A program made the translations under genes and the position numbers. Below are positions 55,895 through 64,000 of a stretch of DNA of 64,000 bases, piece by piece. Source of the DNA: Clavibacter capsici (GTDB lineage Bacteria; Actinomycetota; Actinomycetes; Actinomycetales; Microbacteriaceae); assembly GCF_001280205.1 (NCBI RefSeq), contig NZ_CP012573.1:1674001-1738000 (forward strand). The letters run 5' to 3'. The notes under the pieces were generated by a model, which worked only from the letters and a program-made list of their open reading frames with translations, was not told where the DNA came from and did no database searches. Position 1 is the stretch's first letter, and every line of letters starts with the position of its first letter.

Positions 55895-56260
55895 ATGGCA
55901 GATCGCAGCTTGCGCGGGATGCGGCTCGGATCCACGAGCCTGCAGAGCGAGGAGGGCGTCAGCTTCTCCCCCCGGCAGAGGAAGACGTACCGCACGTCCG
56001 ACGGGACCACCTTCGAGGTCGTGTTCTCGGCGGACGCCGAGGTGCCCGAGGTCTGGGAGTCGCCGAAGAGCGGCCTGGAGGGACGCCTCCTCGACGCCGA
56101 GGGCGCACCCGTCGCCCACGACGAGGTCGAGGCGAAGATCCCCCGGAGCCACTGGGACATGCTGCTCGAGCGCCGGACGCGCGCCGAGCTCGAGGAGCTC
56201 CTCGAGGAGCGCCTCGCCACCCTCCGCGCGCGGCGCGGTCAGCACCGCATCGGCGCCTGA
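55895..56260 (+). CDS. rbpA: RNA polymerase-binding protein RbpA
   Basis: RbpA is an actinobacteria-specific factor that binds RNA polymerase and group-1 sigma and stabilises open complexes. The 121-residue protein starts MADRSLRGMRLGSTSLQSEE, followed by the central core (VFSADAEVPEVWESPKSG) and the C-terminal sigma-interacting helix (MLLERRTRAELEELLEERL). The typical zinc-binding cysteines are absent, as in some family members. The ATG follows GAGGAGA. Its sigma partner sigA is at 10042 in this window. Confidence 0.93.
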   Translation: MADRSLRGMRLGSTSLQSEEGVSFSPRQRKTYRTSDGTTFEVVFSADAEVPEVWESPKSGLEGRLLDAEGAPVAHDEVEAKIPRSHWDMLLERRTRAELEELLEERLATLRARRGQHRIGA

Positions 56261-56290
56261 CCCGACCCCTCCGCTCGCGAACCGACCACA

Positions 56291-56321
56291 GGAGCACCCC
56301 CGGCATCGCCGGGGGTGCTCC
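56291..56321 (+). terminator. rbpA terminator
   Basis: A perfect 14-bp stem (GGAGCACCCCCGGC and complement) with a 3-nt loop, followed by TTCG, lies between rbpA and the convergent lnt gene. Confidence 0.85.
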
Positions 56322-56343
56322 TTCGCGTGGGGCAGGCGACGGG

Positions 56344-57942
56344 TCAGCGCGCGGCGCGACGACCTCGACGGCCGAGCGCGATCCCCGCGACCGCGAGGGC
56401 GCCGAGGCCGAGCCCGGACACGAGCCACTCGATGTCGCGCCCCACGAGGATCGCGGGCGTCACGACGTCGGCGGTCGGCACGTCCACGACCATCGACCCC
56501 GCGGTGTACCAGGGCAGCCGGTCGAGGTCCCGCCCGTCCGGGCCGACGACCGCGCTCGTGCCGACCGTGGAGATGTTCACGACGCTGCGACCCGTCTCGA
56601 GCGCGCGCATGCGCGCGACGGCGAGCTGCTGCACGCTCTCGTCGGTCCGGCCGAAGTCGGCGTTGTTCGTCTGGGCGAGGATGACGTCCGCGCCCTCGCG
56701 CACCATGTCGGTCGTCAGCTGGTCGTCGACGATGTCGAAGCAGATGGCGATGCCGGCGGTGATGCCCGCGACGTCCATGACCTGGTCGGTCGTGCCCGGC
56801 GTGTACTCCCGCTGGATGAGGCCGATGAGGTCGGGTGCGAACGGCTCCCAGAACGCGCGGTCGGGCACGTACTCCCCGAACGGCACCGGGTGCTTCTTGT
56901 CGTAGTGGTCGGTCGCCCCTCCCCCGGTCCAGACGAGCGACTCGTTGTAGTACCGGCCGTCGCGCTCCGTGACCGTGCCGACGACCAGCGGCGCGCCGAG
57001 CCGCGCGACCACGCGGTCGAGGGCGGCAGCGGAGCCCGGGTCGCGGAGCGGATCCGCGTCCGCCGCGTTCTCCGGCCACACCACCATGTCGATGCCGGAG
57101 TCGGCCGGTATCTCCGCCGTCGCGGCCAGGTGCGCGCGCAGGATGTCGCCGTAGCGCGCGCCGTCGAAGTACCCGGCCTTGGCGTTCCCCTGCACGGCCG
57201 CGATCCGGGTGGTGCCCGTGGTCGCGACCGGGAAGGCGGGGACGACGAGCACCAGGGCCACCGCGATCCCGGCGACGAGCGCCCGGCTCGACGCCCGCAC
57301 GCGCTCCTCCGCCGCGAGCTCCAGCAGCAGCGCGACGAGCAGCACGAGCACGAAGGACAGACCGGACAGCCCCAGCCAGGTCACGAGGTGGGCGAACGGC
57401 CCCTCGGATTGCGACAGGGACACCCGCCCCCACGCGAACCCGCCGTAGGGCCAGACCGCGGAGATCGCCTCGCGCGCGGTCCAGAGCCCCGCCACGGCGA
57501 CGGGCAGCAGCACGACGCGCCCGGCGACGGTCGGGAAGGCGCGCGGGATCCACCGCGTGGCCGTCGCGATGGTGACGGCGCCGGTCGCGACGAAGAGCGA
57601 CTCGAGCGACGACAGCGCGATCCAGGGCACGGGTCCGAGGTACAGCGACGCCCACTCGATGTGCGTGAGGTAGAAGGCGAGCCCGGCGACGAGGCCGACC
57701 AGGAACGCGGGCCCGGCGCGGCGCCCGCGGAGGGCCACCAGCACGAGGGCGATCCCCGGGAACGCGAGGGGCCAGATGCCGCGATCCGGGAACGCCGCGT
57801 CGAGGACCGGGCCGGACAGCGCGGCGAGGAGGAGCGCGCCCCAGAGCGGCACGGGCGGGCGGATCGGCGACGCGTCGACGGGCGCCGGCGCGACGGGCGC
57901 GGTCGTGCCCTCCCGACGGGGCGCGCGGGCGAGCGCGGTCAC
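56344..57942 (-). CDS. lnt: Apolipoprotein N-acyltransferase
   Basis: Lnt adds the third acyl chain to the N-terminal Cys of lipoproteins. The 532 residues have several N-terminal membrane helices (LWGALLLAALSGPVL, GIALVLVALRG, FLVGLVAGLAFYLTHIEW), then a nitrilase-fold domain facing outward. The catalytic Glu is in DMVVWPENAADAD, the Lys in HYDKKHPVPFGEYVP and the Cys in GIAICFDIVDD, all present. A final helix (LGLGALAVAGIAL) anchors the C-terminus. It starts with GTG overlapping the helY stop (GTGA). Confidence 0.9.
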   Translation of the reverse strand: MTALARAPRREGTTAPVAPAPVDASPIRPPVPLWGALLLAALSGPVLDAAFPDRGIWPLAFPGIALVLVALRGRRAGPAFLVGLVAGLAFYLTHIEWASLYLGPVPWIALSSLESLFVATGAVTIATATRWIPRAFPTVAGRVVLLPVAVAGLWTAREAISAVWPYGGFAWGRVSLSQSEGPFAHLVTWLGLSGLSFVLVLLVALLLELAAEERVRASSRALVAGIAVALVLVVPAFPVATTGTTRIAAVQGNAKAGYFDGARYGDILRAHLAATAEIPADSGIDMVVWPENAADADPLRDPGSAAALDRVVARLGAPLVVGTVTERDGRYYNESLVWTGGGATDHYDKKHPVPFGEYVPDRAFWEPFAPDLIGLIQREYTPGTTDQVMDVAGITAGIAICFDIVDDQLTTDMVREGADVILAQTNNADFGRTDESVQQLAVARMRALETGRSVVNISTVGTSAVVGPDGRDLDRLPWYTAGSMVVDVPTADVVTPAILVGRDIEWLVSGLGLGALAVAGIALGRRGRRAAR

Positions 57943-60407
57943 ACCGACGAGTACGCGACGATGCCGCGCCGGATGCTGTCGAGGGCCGTGCGCGCGTTCC
58001 GCGACACGGGGCCGTCGGCCACGATCGAGAGCTGGTCGAGCAGGTCGATGGTCTGCTTCGTCCAGCGCACGAAGTCGCCGGCCGCGAGGTCGGCCTCGTC
58101 GAGCACCGCGTCGAGGCTCCCGCCGCGGGACCAGCGGTGCATCGGCGCGCAGAGCCCGGTCGACAGGGGCTCGGTGGTCGGCAGGCGGCGCTCGCGCTCC
58201 ACGTCGTCGAGCCGTGACCAGATCTCCTCGGTGCGCTCGAGCGCCGGGCGGAACGCTCCGCGCGGGAGGTTCCGGTCGTTGCGGTCGCCCTCGTCGCGAC
58301 GCGGCTGGTAGACCAGCGACGCGGCCATCGCGGCGAGGCCGGCCGGGTCGAGGTCCACCCAGACCTGCGTGCGCAGGCACTCGGCCACCAGCAGGTCGCG
58401 GTCGCCGTAGATGCGCTTGAGCATGCGGCCGTTGGGCGTCGGCGCGACCTGGCCGTCGGCGGCGCGCTTGAGGTAGCCGAGCGAGAGGAGCAGCTCCGTG
58501 ACCCGGTCGAAGACCTTCGCGACGGCGTTGGTGCGCGTGCGGATCTGCTGCCCGAGCGCATCCGTCTGGCGCTTAAGGCGCCACCAGCGCTCCGCCCAGC
58601 GCGCGTGGGACTCGCGGTCCTTGCACGCGTGGCAGGGGTGCGCCTTCATGCGCCGACGGAGGTCGGCGAGCTGGCGCTGGCGCTTGTCGCGCTCGCCGTG
58701 CTGGCCGGCCTGCTGCATGTCGGCGCGCGCGGCCGTCGCGCGCTCGAGGTCGCTGAGCTCGCGCCGGAGGCCCGAGTACTCGCGGAAGTCGCCGAGGTGG
58801 CAGACCATCGCCTTCTCGTAGCCGGCGAGCGACTCCTCCTGCGTCCGGACCTTGCGGGCGAGGTCCACGACGGCGCGGTCGGCCTGGAACTGGGCGAACG
58901 ACGACTCGAGGACCTCGCGGGTGCGCTCGCGGCCGAACTGGTCGATCAGGTTGACGGCCATGTTGTACGTCGGCCGGAAGCTCGAGTTGAGCGGGTACGT
59001 GCGGCGGGAGGCGAGCGACGCGACGGCCTGCGGATCCAGCCCGTCCTTCCACTGGATGACCGCGTGGCCCTCGACGTCGATGCCGCGGCGGCCGGCGCGA
59101 CCCGTGAGCTGCGTGTACTCCCCCGGCGTCAGCGGCACGCGCGCCTCGCCGTTGAACTTCTCCAGCTGCTCGAGGACGACCGTGCGCGCGGGCATGTTGA
59201 TGCCGAGCGCGAGCGTCTCCGTGGCGAACACCGCCTTGACGAGCTTCCGCTGGAAGAGCTCCTCCACGACCTCCTTGAAGGCGGGCAGCATCCCGGCGTG
59301 GTGCGCGGCCACACCGCGCTCGAGGCCCTCGAGCCACTCCCAGTAGCCGAGGACGGCGAGGTCCTCGTCGCGGAGCGTGCGGCAGCGCTCCTCCACGACG
59401 GCGCGGATCTCGTCGCGCTCGTGCGCGTGCGTGAGCCGGACCCCCGCGCGCAGCACCTGCTTGACCGCGGCGTCGCATCCCGCGCGGCTGAAGATGAAGA
59501 AGATGGCCGGGAGGAGGTTCCGCTCCTCCAGGAGCGCGACGACCTCGGGACGGTCCATGCGGCCGCGGTCGCCCGGGCCGGGACCCGCGCCGCGCCGGCC
59601 GGCGCTGCCCGCTCCCCCGCGCCCGCGCGCCTGGCCTCCGCGCACACGCACCGCCTCGCGGCCGCCGCCGTGCGTCATCCGCACGAGCTCCGGGTTGACG
59701 CGGTGCGTGGCGGCGAGCCCGGACGAGTCGAAGAGGTCGACCATCCGGTGCCGGACGATGACGTGCTGCTCGAGCGGCACCGGCCGCTCCTCGGAGACGA
59801 TGACGTCCGTCTCGCCGCGGACGGCCTGCAGCCAGTCGCCGAACTCCTCGGCGTTCGAGACGGTCGCGCTCAGCGAGATCATCCGCACGCTCTGCGGGAG
59901 GTGGATGATGACCTCCTCCCACACGGCGCCGCGGAAGCGGTCGGCCAGGTAGTGCACCTCGTCCATGATCACGAAGGCGAGGTCGCGGAGGAGGTCGGAG
60001 TCCGCGTAGAGCATGTTGCGCAGCACCTCGGTCGTCATGACGACGATGCGCGCGCGGCTGTTGACGTTGGTGTCGCCGGTGAGCAGGCCCACCTCGTCCG
60101 GCCCGTACTCGGCCACCAGCTCGGCGTACTTCTGGTTGCTGAGCGCCTTCATCGGCGCCGTGTAGAAGATCTTCGCGCTCGGCCGCTGCATGGCGAGGTA
60201 CACGGCGAACTCCGCGACGACGGTCTTGCCGGCGCCGGTGGGCGCCGCGACGAGGACGCTCCGCCCGTTCTCGAGGGACTCCGCGGCGGCGCGCTGGAAC
60301 GGGTCGAGGTCGAAGCGCAGCCCGCTCGCGAACGCCTCGAGGAGCGGGAGGCTCCGGCGGGTCCGGGAGGCGGCGTAGCGTTCGGCGGGCGAGAGCTGGT
60401 CTGTCAC
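57939..60407 (-). CDS. helY: HelY / Ski2-type DExH RNA helicase
   Basis: This superfamily 2 helicase resembles Mtr4/Ski2. The 822 residues carry Walker A (VAAPTGAGKTVVAEF, 55-62), DEVH (IMDEVHYLADR, 149-152), SLSATVSNAEEFGDW and the C-terminal helicase motif TGRAGRRGIDVEGHA, then a DSHCT-type C-terminal domain (MAASLVYQPRRDEGD). Residues about 247-283 are an inserted Gly/Arg-rich stretch (GGQARGRGGAGSAG). The gene order pafB-pafC-tatA-tatC-helY is the same as in mycobacteria. A TAGGAT box lies 9 nt before the GTG, so the transcript may be leaderless. Confidence 0.9.
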   Translation of the reverse strand: MTDQLSPAERYAASRTRRSLPLLEAFASGLRFDLDPFQRAAAESLENGRSVLVAAPTGAGKTVVAEFAVYLAMQRPSAKIFYTAPMKALSNQKYAELVAEYGPDEVGLLTGDTNVNSRARIVVMTTEVLRNMLYADSDLLRDLAFVIMDEVHYLADRFRGAVWEEVIIHLPQSVRMISLSATVSNAEEFGDWLQAVRGETDVIVSEERPVPLEQHVIVRHRMVDLFDSSGLAATHRVNPELVRMTHGGGREAVRVRGGQARGRGGAGSAGRRGAGPGPGDRGRMDRPEVVALLEERNLLPAIFFIFSRAGCDAAVKQVLRAGVRLTHAHERDEIRAVVEERCRTLRDEDLAVLGYWEWLEGLERGVAAHHAGMLPAFKEVVEELFQRKLVKAVFATETLALGINMPARTVVLEQLEKFNGEARVPLTPGEYTQLTGRAGRRGIDVEGHAVIQWKDGLDPQAVASLASRRTYPLNSSFRPTYNMAVNLIDQFGRERTREVLESSFAQFQADRAVVDLARKVRTQEESLAGYEKAMVCHLGDFREYSGLRRELSDLERATAARADMQQAGQHGERDKRQRQLADLRRRMKAHPCHACKDRESHARWAERWWRLKRQTDALGQQIRTRTNAVAKVFDRVTELLLSLGYLKRAADGQVAPTPNGRMLKRIYGDRDLLVAECLRTQVWVDLDPAGLAAMAASLVYQPRRDEGDRNDRNLPRGAFRPALERTEEIWSRLDDVERERRLPTTEPLSTGLCAPMHRWSRGGSLDAVLDEADLAAGDFVRWTKQTIDLLDQLSIVADGPVSRNARTALDSIRRGIVAYSSV

Positions 60408-60416
60408 GATGACGCC

Positions 60417-60422
60417 ATCCTA
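60417..60422 (-). promoter_or_regulatory. -10 box of helY-lnt
   Basis: The minus strand reads TAGGAT, ending 9 nt before the GTG at 60407, giving an expected start within 2-3 nt of the start codon. Confidence 0.45.
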
Positions 60423-60458
60423 GGCTCCGGATCCGGGCGCCAGCCGGGCGCGGACGCG

Positions 60459-60490
60459 GCGACGCCCGCCCCTCGCGGGACGGGCGTCGC
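60459..60490 (-). terminator. tatC terminator
   Basis: A 10-bp stem (GCGACGCCCG and complement) with a 12-nt loop lies 12 bp past the tatC stop, separating it from helY. Confidence 0.6.
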
Positions 60491-60502
60491 GGGTCGTGCG
60501 GG

Positions 60503-61306
60503 TCAGGGCAGCAGGTCGTCCGCGAGCGACGCGGCCTTCTTCGCCCGTCGGCGGTCGTTGAGGAGCGAGATGCCCGCGGCCACGAGGTAGAGCAGCGTCA
60601 TCGGCACGGCCAGCAGGAACATCGACATGACGTCGGCGGCCGGGGTGGCGATGGCGCAGAACAGGATGATCAGCAGGATGGCGATGCGCCAGGAGCGGAT
60701 GATCGTCGCGCCGCTCAGGATCCCCATGAAGTTGAACAGCACGAGGAACACCGGCAGCACGAACGCGATGCCCACGGCGAAGACGAGCTTCAGCACGAAG
60801 TCGAAGTACTCGCGCGCCGTGATGAAGGACGAGTCGCCCGCCCCCGCGAACTGCGTCAGCAGCGCGACGATGTGCGGCAGCACGAACCAGCCGGCCGCGC
60901 ATCCCGCGAGGAACAGCGGCACCGCGGAGAAGAAGAACCCGAACGTGTAGCGGCGCTCGGTCTTCGTGAGTCCCGGCACCAGGAACGCGAAGACCTGGTA
61001 CAGCCACACGGGGCTGGAGATGATCAGCCCCACGTAGAGCGCGATCTGCAGGCGCAGGTCGAACGCCGACGTGATGGTCGGGAAGTTGAGGCTGGCGTTC
61101 CGCCCCTGCTCCGCGTTGATCGTCTCGATGGGCGAGCGCAGCGCCTCCAGCACGAACGAGGAGAGGAACCAGCCCGCCACCATCGCGAGGATGATCGCGA
61201 CGCCCGCGATGAACAGGCGCTTCTTCAGCTCCAGCAGGTGCTGGACGAGGGACATGCGCCCCTCCGCGTCCCGCTTCTTCTGGCGGGGACGCTCGGTGGT
61301 GCTCAC
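60503..61306 (-). CDS. tatC: Sec-independent translocase subunit TatC
   Basis: TatC is the twin-arginine signal receptor of the Tat system, which exports folded proteins. The 267-residue, six-helix membrane protein has the N-terminal cytoplasmic motif MSLVQHLLELKKRLF, the first periplasmic FVLEALRSPIE, VFAFLVPGLTKTERR with its conserved Glu, and the late FCAIATPAADVMSMFLLAVPM block. The C-terminal tail is basic. It lies 3 bp downstream of tatA, in one operon. Confidence 0.93.
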   Translation of the reverse strand: MSTTERPRQKKRDAEGRMSLVQHLLELKKRLFIAGVAIILAMVAGWFLSSFVLEALRSPIETINAEQGRNASLNFPTITSAFDLRLQIALYVGLIISSPVWLYQVFAFLVPGLTKTERRYTFGFFFSAVPLFLAGCAAGWFVLPHIVALLTQFAGAGDSSFITAREYFDFVLKLVFAVGIAFVLPVFLVLFNFMGILSGATIIRSWRIAILLIILFCAIATPAADVMSMFLLAVPMTLLYLVAAGISLLNDRRRAKKAASLADDLLP

Positions 61307-61309
61307 GGA

Positions 61310-61639
61310 TCAGGCGCGGGGGCGGGAGTCCCCGCCGTCGCGCGGGGAGTCGTAGCGCGGGGCGTCGTACCGGGGCTCGTCGACACGGGGTGCGGACTCA
61401 CGGGGACGGTCGCGGTCGTCCGCGCGGTAGCGGTCGTCGTCGCGGCGGCGCTCCTCGTCGCGGATGTCGTCGCGACGGTCGGAGCCGCTCTCCTCCTTCA
61501 TGGTCTTCACCTCGCCCTTGAAGATGCGCATGGACTGGCCCACGCTCTTGGCCAGGGCGGGCAGCTTGGTGGAACCGAAGAGCAGCACGATGACGACGAG
61601 GATGATGACGAGGTGCCATCCGGTCAGGTTTCCGAGCAT
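61310..61639 (-). CDS. tatA: Sec-independent translocase subunit TatA
   Basis: TatA multimers form the export pore of the Tat system. The 109-residue protein has one N-terminal membrane helix (WHLVIILVVIVLLFG), the FGSTKLPALAKSVGQSMRIFKGEV amphipathic helix and a long charged, Arg/Asp-rich tail with RYD-PRYD repeats. The ATG at 61639 is used; a GTG three codons upstream is an alternative, AAGGA lying too close to one and rather far from the other. It is co-transcribed with tatC. Confidence 0.9.
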   Translation of the reverse strand: MLGNLTGWHLVIILVVIVLLFGSTKLPALAKSVGQSMRIFKGEVKTMKEESGSDRRDDIRDEERRRDDDRYRADDRDRPRESAPRVDEPRYDAPRYDSPRDGGDSRPRA

Positions 61640-61697
61640 GTGGTTCACATTCCTTCAGGTCAGGAGGGCCGGACGGTCGTTGTCGGGATCCATGGGG

Positions 61698-61703
61698 AGT
61701 CTA
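61698..61703 (-). promoter_or_regulatory. -10 box of tatA-tatC
   Basis: The minus strand reads TAGACT about 60 nt upstream of tatA, leaving a leader that holds AAGGA. Confidence 0.35.
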
Positions 61704-61837
61704 CCGTCGGCACCCTCCAGGACACCCTGTGCGGCACCTCGGTTCATCCGGATTTTCCTCGGGAGACGCGCACGACGCCGAGCTCGCTCCGGATGCCTGG
61801 TCTTCGGAGCCGCCGCCGGAGCCGCTCGGTGTCGCGC

Positions 61838-62827
61838 TCAGTCCGCGTCGTCGTAGGCCGCGGCCGCCCGCTCGGCCCACTCGGCCACGGCCGCCCGGGC
61901 CTCGGGCGGCGACGTGACGACCACGACGCCCGCCATGCCCGCGACGAGCCGGACGAGCCCCTGGTAGTGGGCGACGCGCACCGTGACGGACACGCGCCCC
62001 GGTCGGCCGGCGACCGGCGCGGGACGCTCGTCCCCCACGAAGTCGCCGAGGAGAGGCACGGCCCCCTCCGCGATATCGAGGGTCACGCGGAGGTCGTCGG
62101 GGCTCGGCTCGAAGAGGGTGTCGCCGAGCACGACGTCCTGCGGCCGGTGCTCCGGCGGCAGGTCGGTGACGAGGAGCTCGTCGAGGCGGTCGAGGCGGAA
62201 GGTGCGGACGGCGCCGCGCGCCAGGTCCCAGCCCCGGAGGTACCAGTCCTCGTCGACGGACTCGAGGCGGAGCGGATCCACAACCCGGCGCTCCGTGCCG
62301 CCCCGGGGGCTGCGGTAGTCGAACTCCACGCGTCGCGCGTCGGCGATGGCGCGGCGGAGGCCCTCCCGGGTGGCGTCGCCGGCGCCGGGCGCGACGGCGA
62401 CCTGGCTGGGGCTCGCCGACGCGCCCCGCGCGAGCTTCGCCATCAGCTGGCCCACGAGGTCGAGGTCGCTGGCGTCGGCCTGGGACGAGACGTACTGGAG
62501 CCCCGCGATGAGCGCGGCCGCCTCCCGTGCGGAGAAGCGCGGCGAGTCGTCGATCGCGACCATGTGCGTGATGACGATCTGGTCGTTGTCCTCGAAGTCG
62601 TCCCAGGCGATGTCGAACAGGTCGCCGTGCTGGTACGACGAGGTGGATCCGGGCACGCCGGACACCGCGATGAGGCGCACGGCCTGGCGGATCTGCTCGG
62701 GCGGCACCCGGAAGTGCGCCGCCGCCTGGCTCACGCTGACCCGGCCGTGGTCGGTGAGGTACGGCACGAGCGCCAGCAGGAACGCCAGCTTGTCCTGCGC
62801 CTGCAGCGGCGCGGCGCGGTCGGTCAC
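61838..62827 (-). CDS. pafC: WYL-domain transcriptional regulator PafC
   Basis: PafB and PafC form the actinobacterial DNA-damage regulator that senses single-stranded DNA and works with the housekeeping polymerase. The 329-residue protein has an N-terminal winged-helix region (RVSVSQAAAHFRVPPEQIRQAV), the WYL domain (RRAIADARRVEFDYRSPRG, then EDWYLRGWDLARGAVRTFRLDRLD) and the C-terminal WCX domain (VSVTVRVAHYQGL to VTSPPEARAAVAEW). It starts with GTG overlapping the pafB stop. The order pafB-pafC-tatA-tatC-helY is kept. No proteasome genes are visible here. Confidence 0.88.
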   Translation of the reverse strand: MTDRAAPLQAQDKLAFLLALVPYLTDHGRVSVSQAAAHFRVPPEQIRQAVRLIAVSGVPGSTSSYQHGDLFDIAWDDFEDNDQIVITHMVAIDDSPRFSAREAAALIAGLQYVSSQADASDLDLVGQLMAKLARGASASPSQVAVAPGAGDATREGLRRAIADARRVEFDYRSPRGGTERRVVDPLRLESVDEDWYLRGWDLARGAVRTFRLDRLDELLVTDLPPEHRPQDVVLGDTLFEPSPDDLRVTLDIAEGAVPLLGDFVGDERPAPVAGRPGRVSVTVRVAHYQGLVRLVAGMAGVVVVTSPPEARAAVAEWAERAAAAYDDAD

Positions 62828-63831
62828 GAGGCGTCCTCACGGTGGGCGGCGATGGTCTCGGCGAGGCGGGCGCGCACGGCGTCCCGCAGCCGGGGCGGCG
62901 CGATCGCCCGGGCCTCGGGTCCGAAGCCCGCGATCTCGTCCGCGAACAGGTTGGTGTCGGAGTAGTGGACGCGCAGGCGTCCGTCGCCGAGGTCCTCGGT
63001 GCCGCGGCGGCGGCGCAGGCGGATCTCGGCGTCCGATCCGGGCGTCACCGCGACCTCCCCCACGCCGTTGGCCCACACCCGGTCGAGGTCGGCGAGGGCG
63101 CGCTCCGCGTGGTCCTCCCCCTCGGGGACGAAGCCGCGGCTCGTGACGCGCACGCGGTCGACGATGCGGGAGAGGAGGAACGTGCGCGGCCCCTGCGCGT
63201 CCTGGTCGATGCCGTGCAGGTGCCAGCGTCCCTGGTGCTGGACGAGCGCGAGCGGGGCGACCGTGCGGGTCCGGGGCGTCCGCTCGCCGGGCTTCAGGTA
63301 GCCGAACGCGACGAGCACGTGCCGCTCGAGCGCGACGCTGAGCGGCGCGAACGCCGCCTCCCGCGTGCGGAGCCGGGGCGCGTAGCCGATGACGGGGTCG
63401 TCGGACTCCACCCCGAGCGACCGGAGCTTGATGAGCGCCCGCCGCGACTCCCCGGAGAGCGATCCCTCGCGCCACACCATGGCGGCGAGGTTGAGCAGCG
63501 TCGTCTCCTCGGGGGTGAACGAGAGGTCGGCCGGGAGCTCGTAGGCGCCGCGCGGGATCCGGTAGCGCAGGAGCTGGTTGTTGCCCTCCTGGCCGGGCGC
63601 CTCGACGGTCTCGAGCGGGACGCCGAGGTCGCGGATGTCGTCCTTGTCGCGCTCGAACTGGCGCTCGAGGTTGGCGTTGTCGCCGCCCGCCGCGTACCGC
63701 TGGCGGTAGCCCTGGACGCTGGAGAGGACCTCGTTCTTCGTCAGGCCCTGCTCGGTGGCGAGCAGCGCCAGGACGAGGCTGAAGAGGCGCTCCTCGACCG
63801 GCACGGTCGGACGGCGGGATGGATCGGGCAC
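62824..63831 (-). CDS. pafB: WYL-domain transcriptional regulator PafB
   Basis: This is the first partner of the PafBC pair. The 335 residues start VEERLFSLVLALLATEQGLTKNEVLSSV, a winged helix, and continue with RQFERDKDDIRDLGVPLE, the WYL domain (RHVLVAFGYLKPGERTPR then GRWHLHGIDQDAQGPRTFLLSRI) and the WCX part (LRVHYSDTNLFADEIAGFGPEA). The strict W-Y-L triad is partly altered here (GRWHLHG), as often in PafB. It starts with GTG and overlaps pafC by 4 bp, so equal amounts of both are likely. Confidence 0.87.
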   Translation of the reverse strand: MPDPSRRPTVPVEERLFSLVLALLATEQGLTKNEVLSSVQGYRQRYAAGGDNANLERQFERDKDDIRDLGVPLETVEAPGQEGNNQLLRYRIPRGAYELPADLSFTPEETTLLNLAAMVWREGSLSGESRRALIKLRSLGVESDDPVIGYAPRLRTREAAFAPLSVALERHVLVAFGYLKPGERTPRTRTVAPLALVQHQGRWHLHGIDQDAQGPRTFLLSRIVDRVRVTSRGFVPEGEDHAERALADLDRVWANGVGEVAVTPGSDAEIRLRRRRGTEDLGDGRLRVHYSDTNLFADEIAGFGPEARAIAPPRLRDAVRARLAETIAAHREDAS

Positions 63832-63879
63832 GCGGTGGTCCTCACGATGGTGCAGCCCCCGGCCGGCGGCGATGCGTCG

Positions 63880-64000
63880 TCACTTGCTGTTCTTGCTCGT
63901 CCCGAGGATATCCACGACGTAGACGAGCGTGGAACCGGCGGGGACCTTGGCCGAGGCCTGGTCGCCGAAGCCGTCGCCCGGAGGGACGACCGCGATGACC
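63880..64000 (-). CDS. FKBP-type peptidyl-prolyl isomerase, C-terminal end (cut by window edge)
   Basis: The last 40 residues are visible: VIAVVPPGDGFGDQAS, then VPAGSTLVYVVDILGTSKNSK and stop. The pattern of PxGxGYG-type loop followed by AKVPAGSTLVYVVDIL is the C-terminus of FKBP domains, which speed proline isomerisation during protein folding. Any signal peptide or lipobox, common in actinobacterial FKBPs, is outside the window. It is upstream of pafB on the same strand with a 48-bp gap. Confidence 0.85.
   Translation of the reverse strand, partial: VIAVVPPGDGFGDQASAKVPAGSTLVYVVDILGTSKNSK

Overview
The window is chromosomal DNA of very high G+C content (roughly 70% or more). It has frequent GTG starts, many 4-bp ATGA/GTGA gene overlaps and many TANNNT -10 boxes lying directly upstream of start codons. 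The gene content is actinobacterial: SepH, RbpA, PafB/PafC, HelY, MurT/GatD-like, DUF3000/3093/3159/3710/4191/4193 and a separate topoisomerase IV. With two tandem secreted GH10 xylanases, the best guess is a member of Microbacteriaceae close to Clavibacter. The taxon is an inference. No rRNA, tRNA, CRISPR array, insertion sequence or prophage was seen.

Layout. 1-7.3 kb: a partial J-domain gene, DUF4191, a membrane-anchored pseudokinase-like protein, sucB, lpdA and pepA. 7.5-13.5 kb: a PAC2-family protein, an MFS transporter, the principal sigma factor, then murT and a gatD-like gene packed behind it. 13.6-21.2 kb: a small zinc-ribbon gene, convergent parE and parC, a phosphodiesterase-like enzyme and sepH. 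21.5-29.5 kb: the conserved DUF4193/DUF3093/dut/DUF3710/DUF3159 block, aconitase and dxs. 29.5-38.5 kb: a fadA-fadB beta-oxidation pair, rnd and DUF3000, a reductase/sufE/rhodanese operon and zapE. 38.7-42.6 kb: amtB, an aldo/keto reductase, a small winged-helix regulator and a PrmC-like methyltransferase. 42.7-51.1 kb is the accessory part: tandem xylanases, a frameshifted methyltransferase, a small membrane protein, an orphan immunity-like protein, an NmrA-type oxidoreductase, and a divergent SDR/TetR pair with two visible operators. 51.2-64 kb: Nudix and S9 peptidase, an atypical SDR, a glycerophosphodiesterase, rbpA, lnt-helY, tatC-tatA, pafC-pafB and a partial FKBP isomerase.

The main discovery candidate is the murT/gatD-like pair at 11521-13532. 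The GatD homologue contains no cysteine at all. It has glycine at both positions where the glutaminase nucleophile Cys and the catalytic His should be. Its MurT partner keeps the ATP-binding P-loop and the conserved Asp motif but also lacks every cysteine, so it has no zinc ribbon. Such a pair cannot make ammonia from glutamine by the known mechanism. Microbacteriaceae typically have group B peptidoglycan, in which the D-Glu alpha-carboxyl that MurT activates is joined to a diamino acid cross-bridge rather than amidated. The pair may therefore have been repurposed to attach that bridge residue, or may use free ammonia. This is inference from sequence and needs testing.
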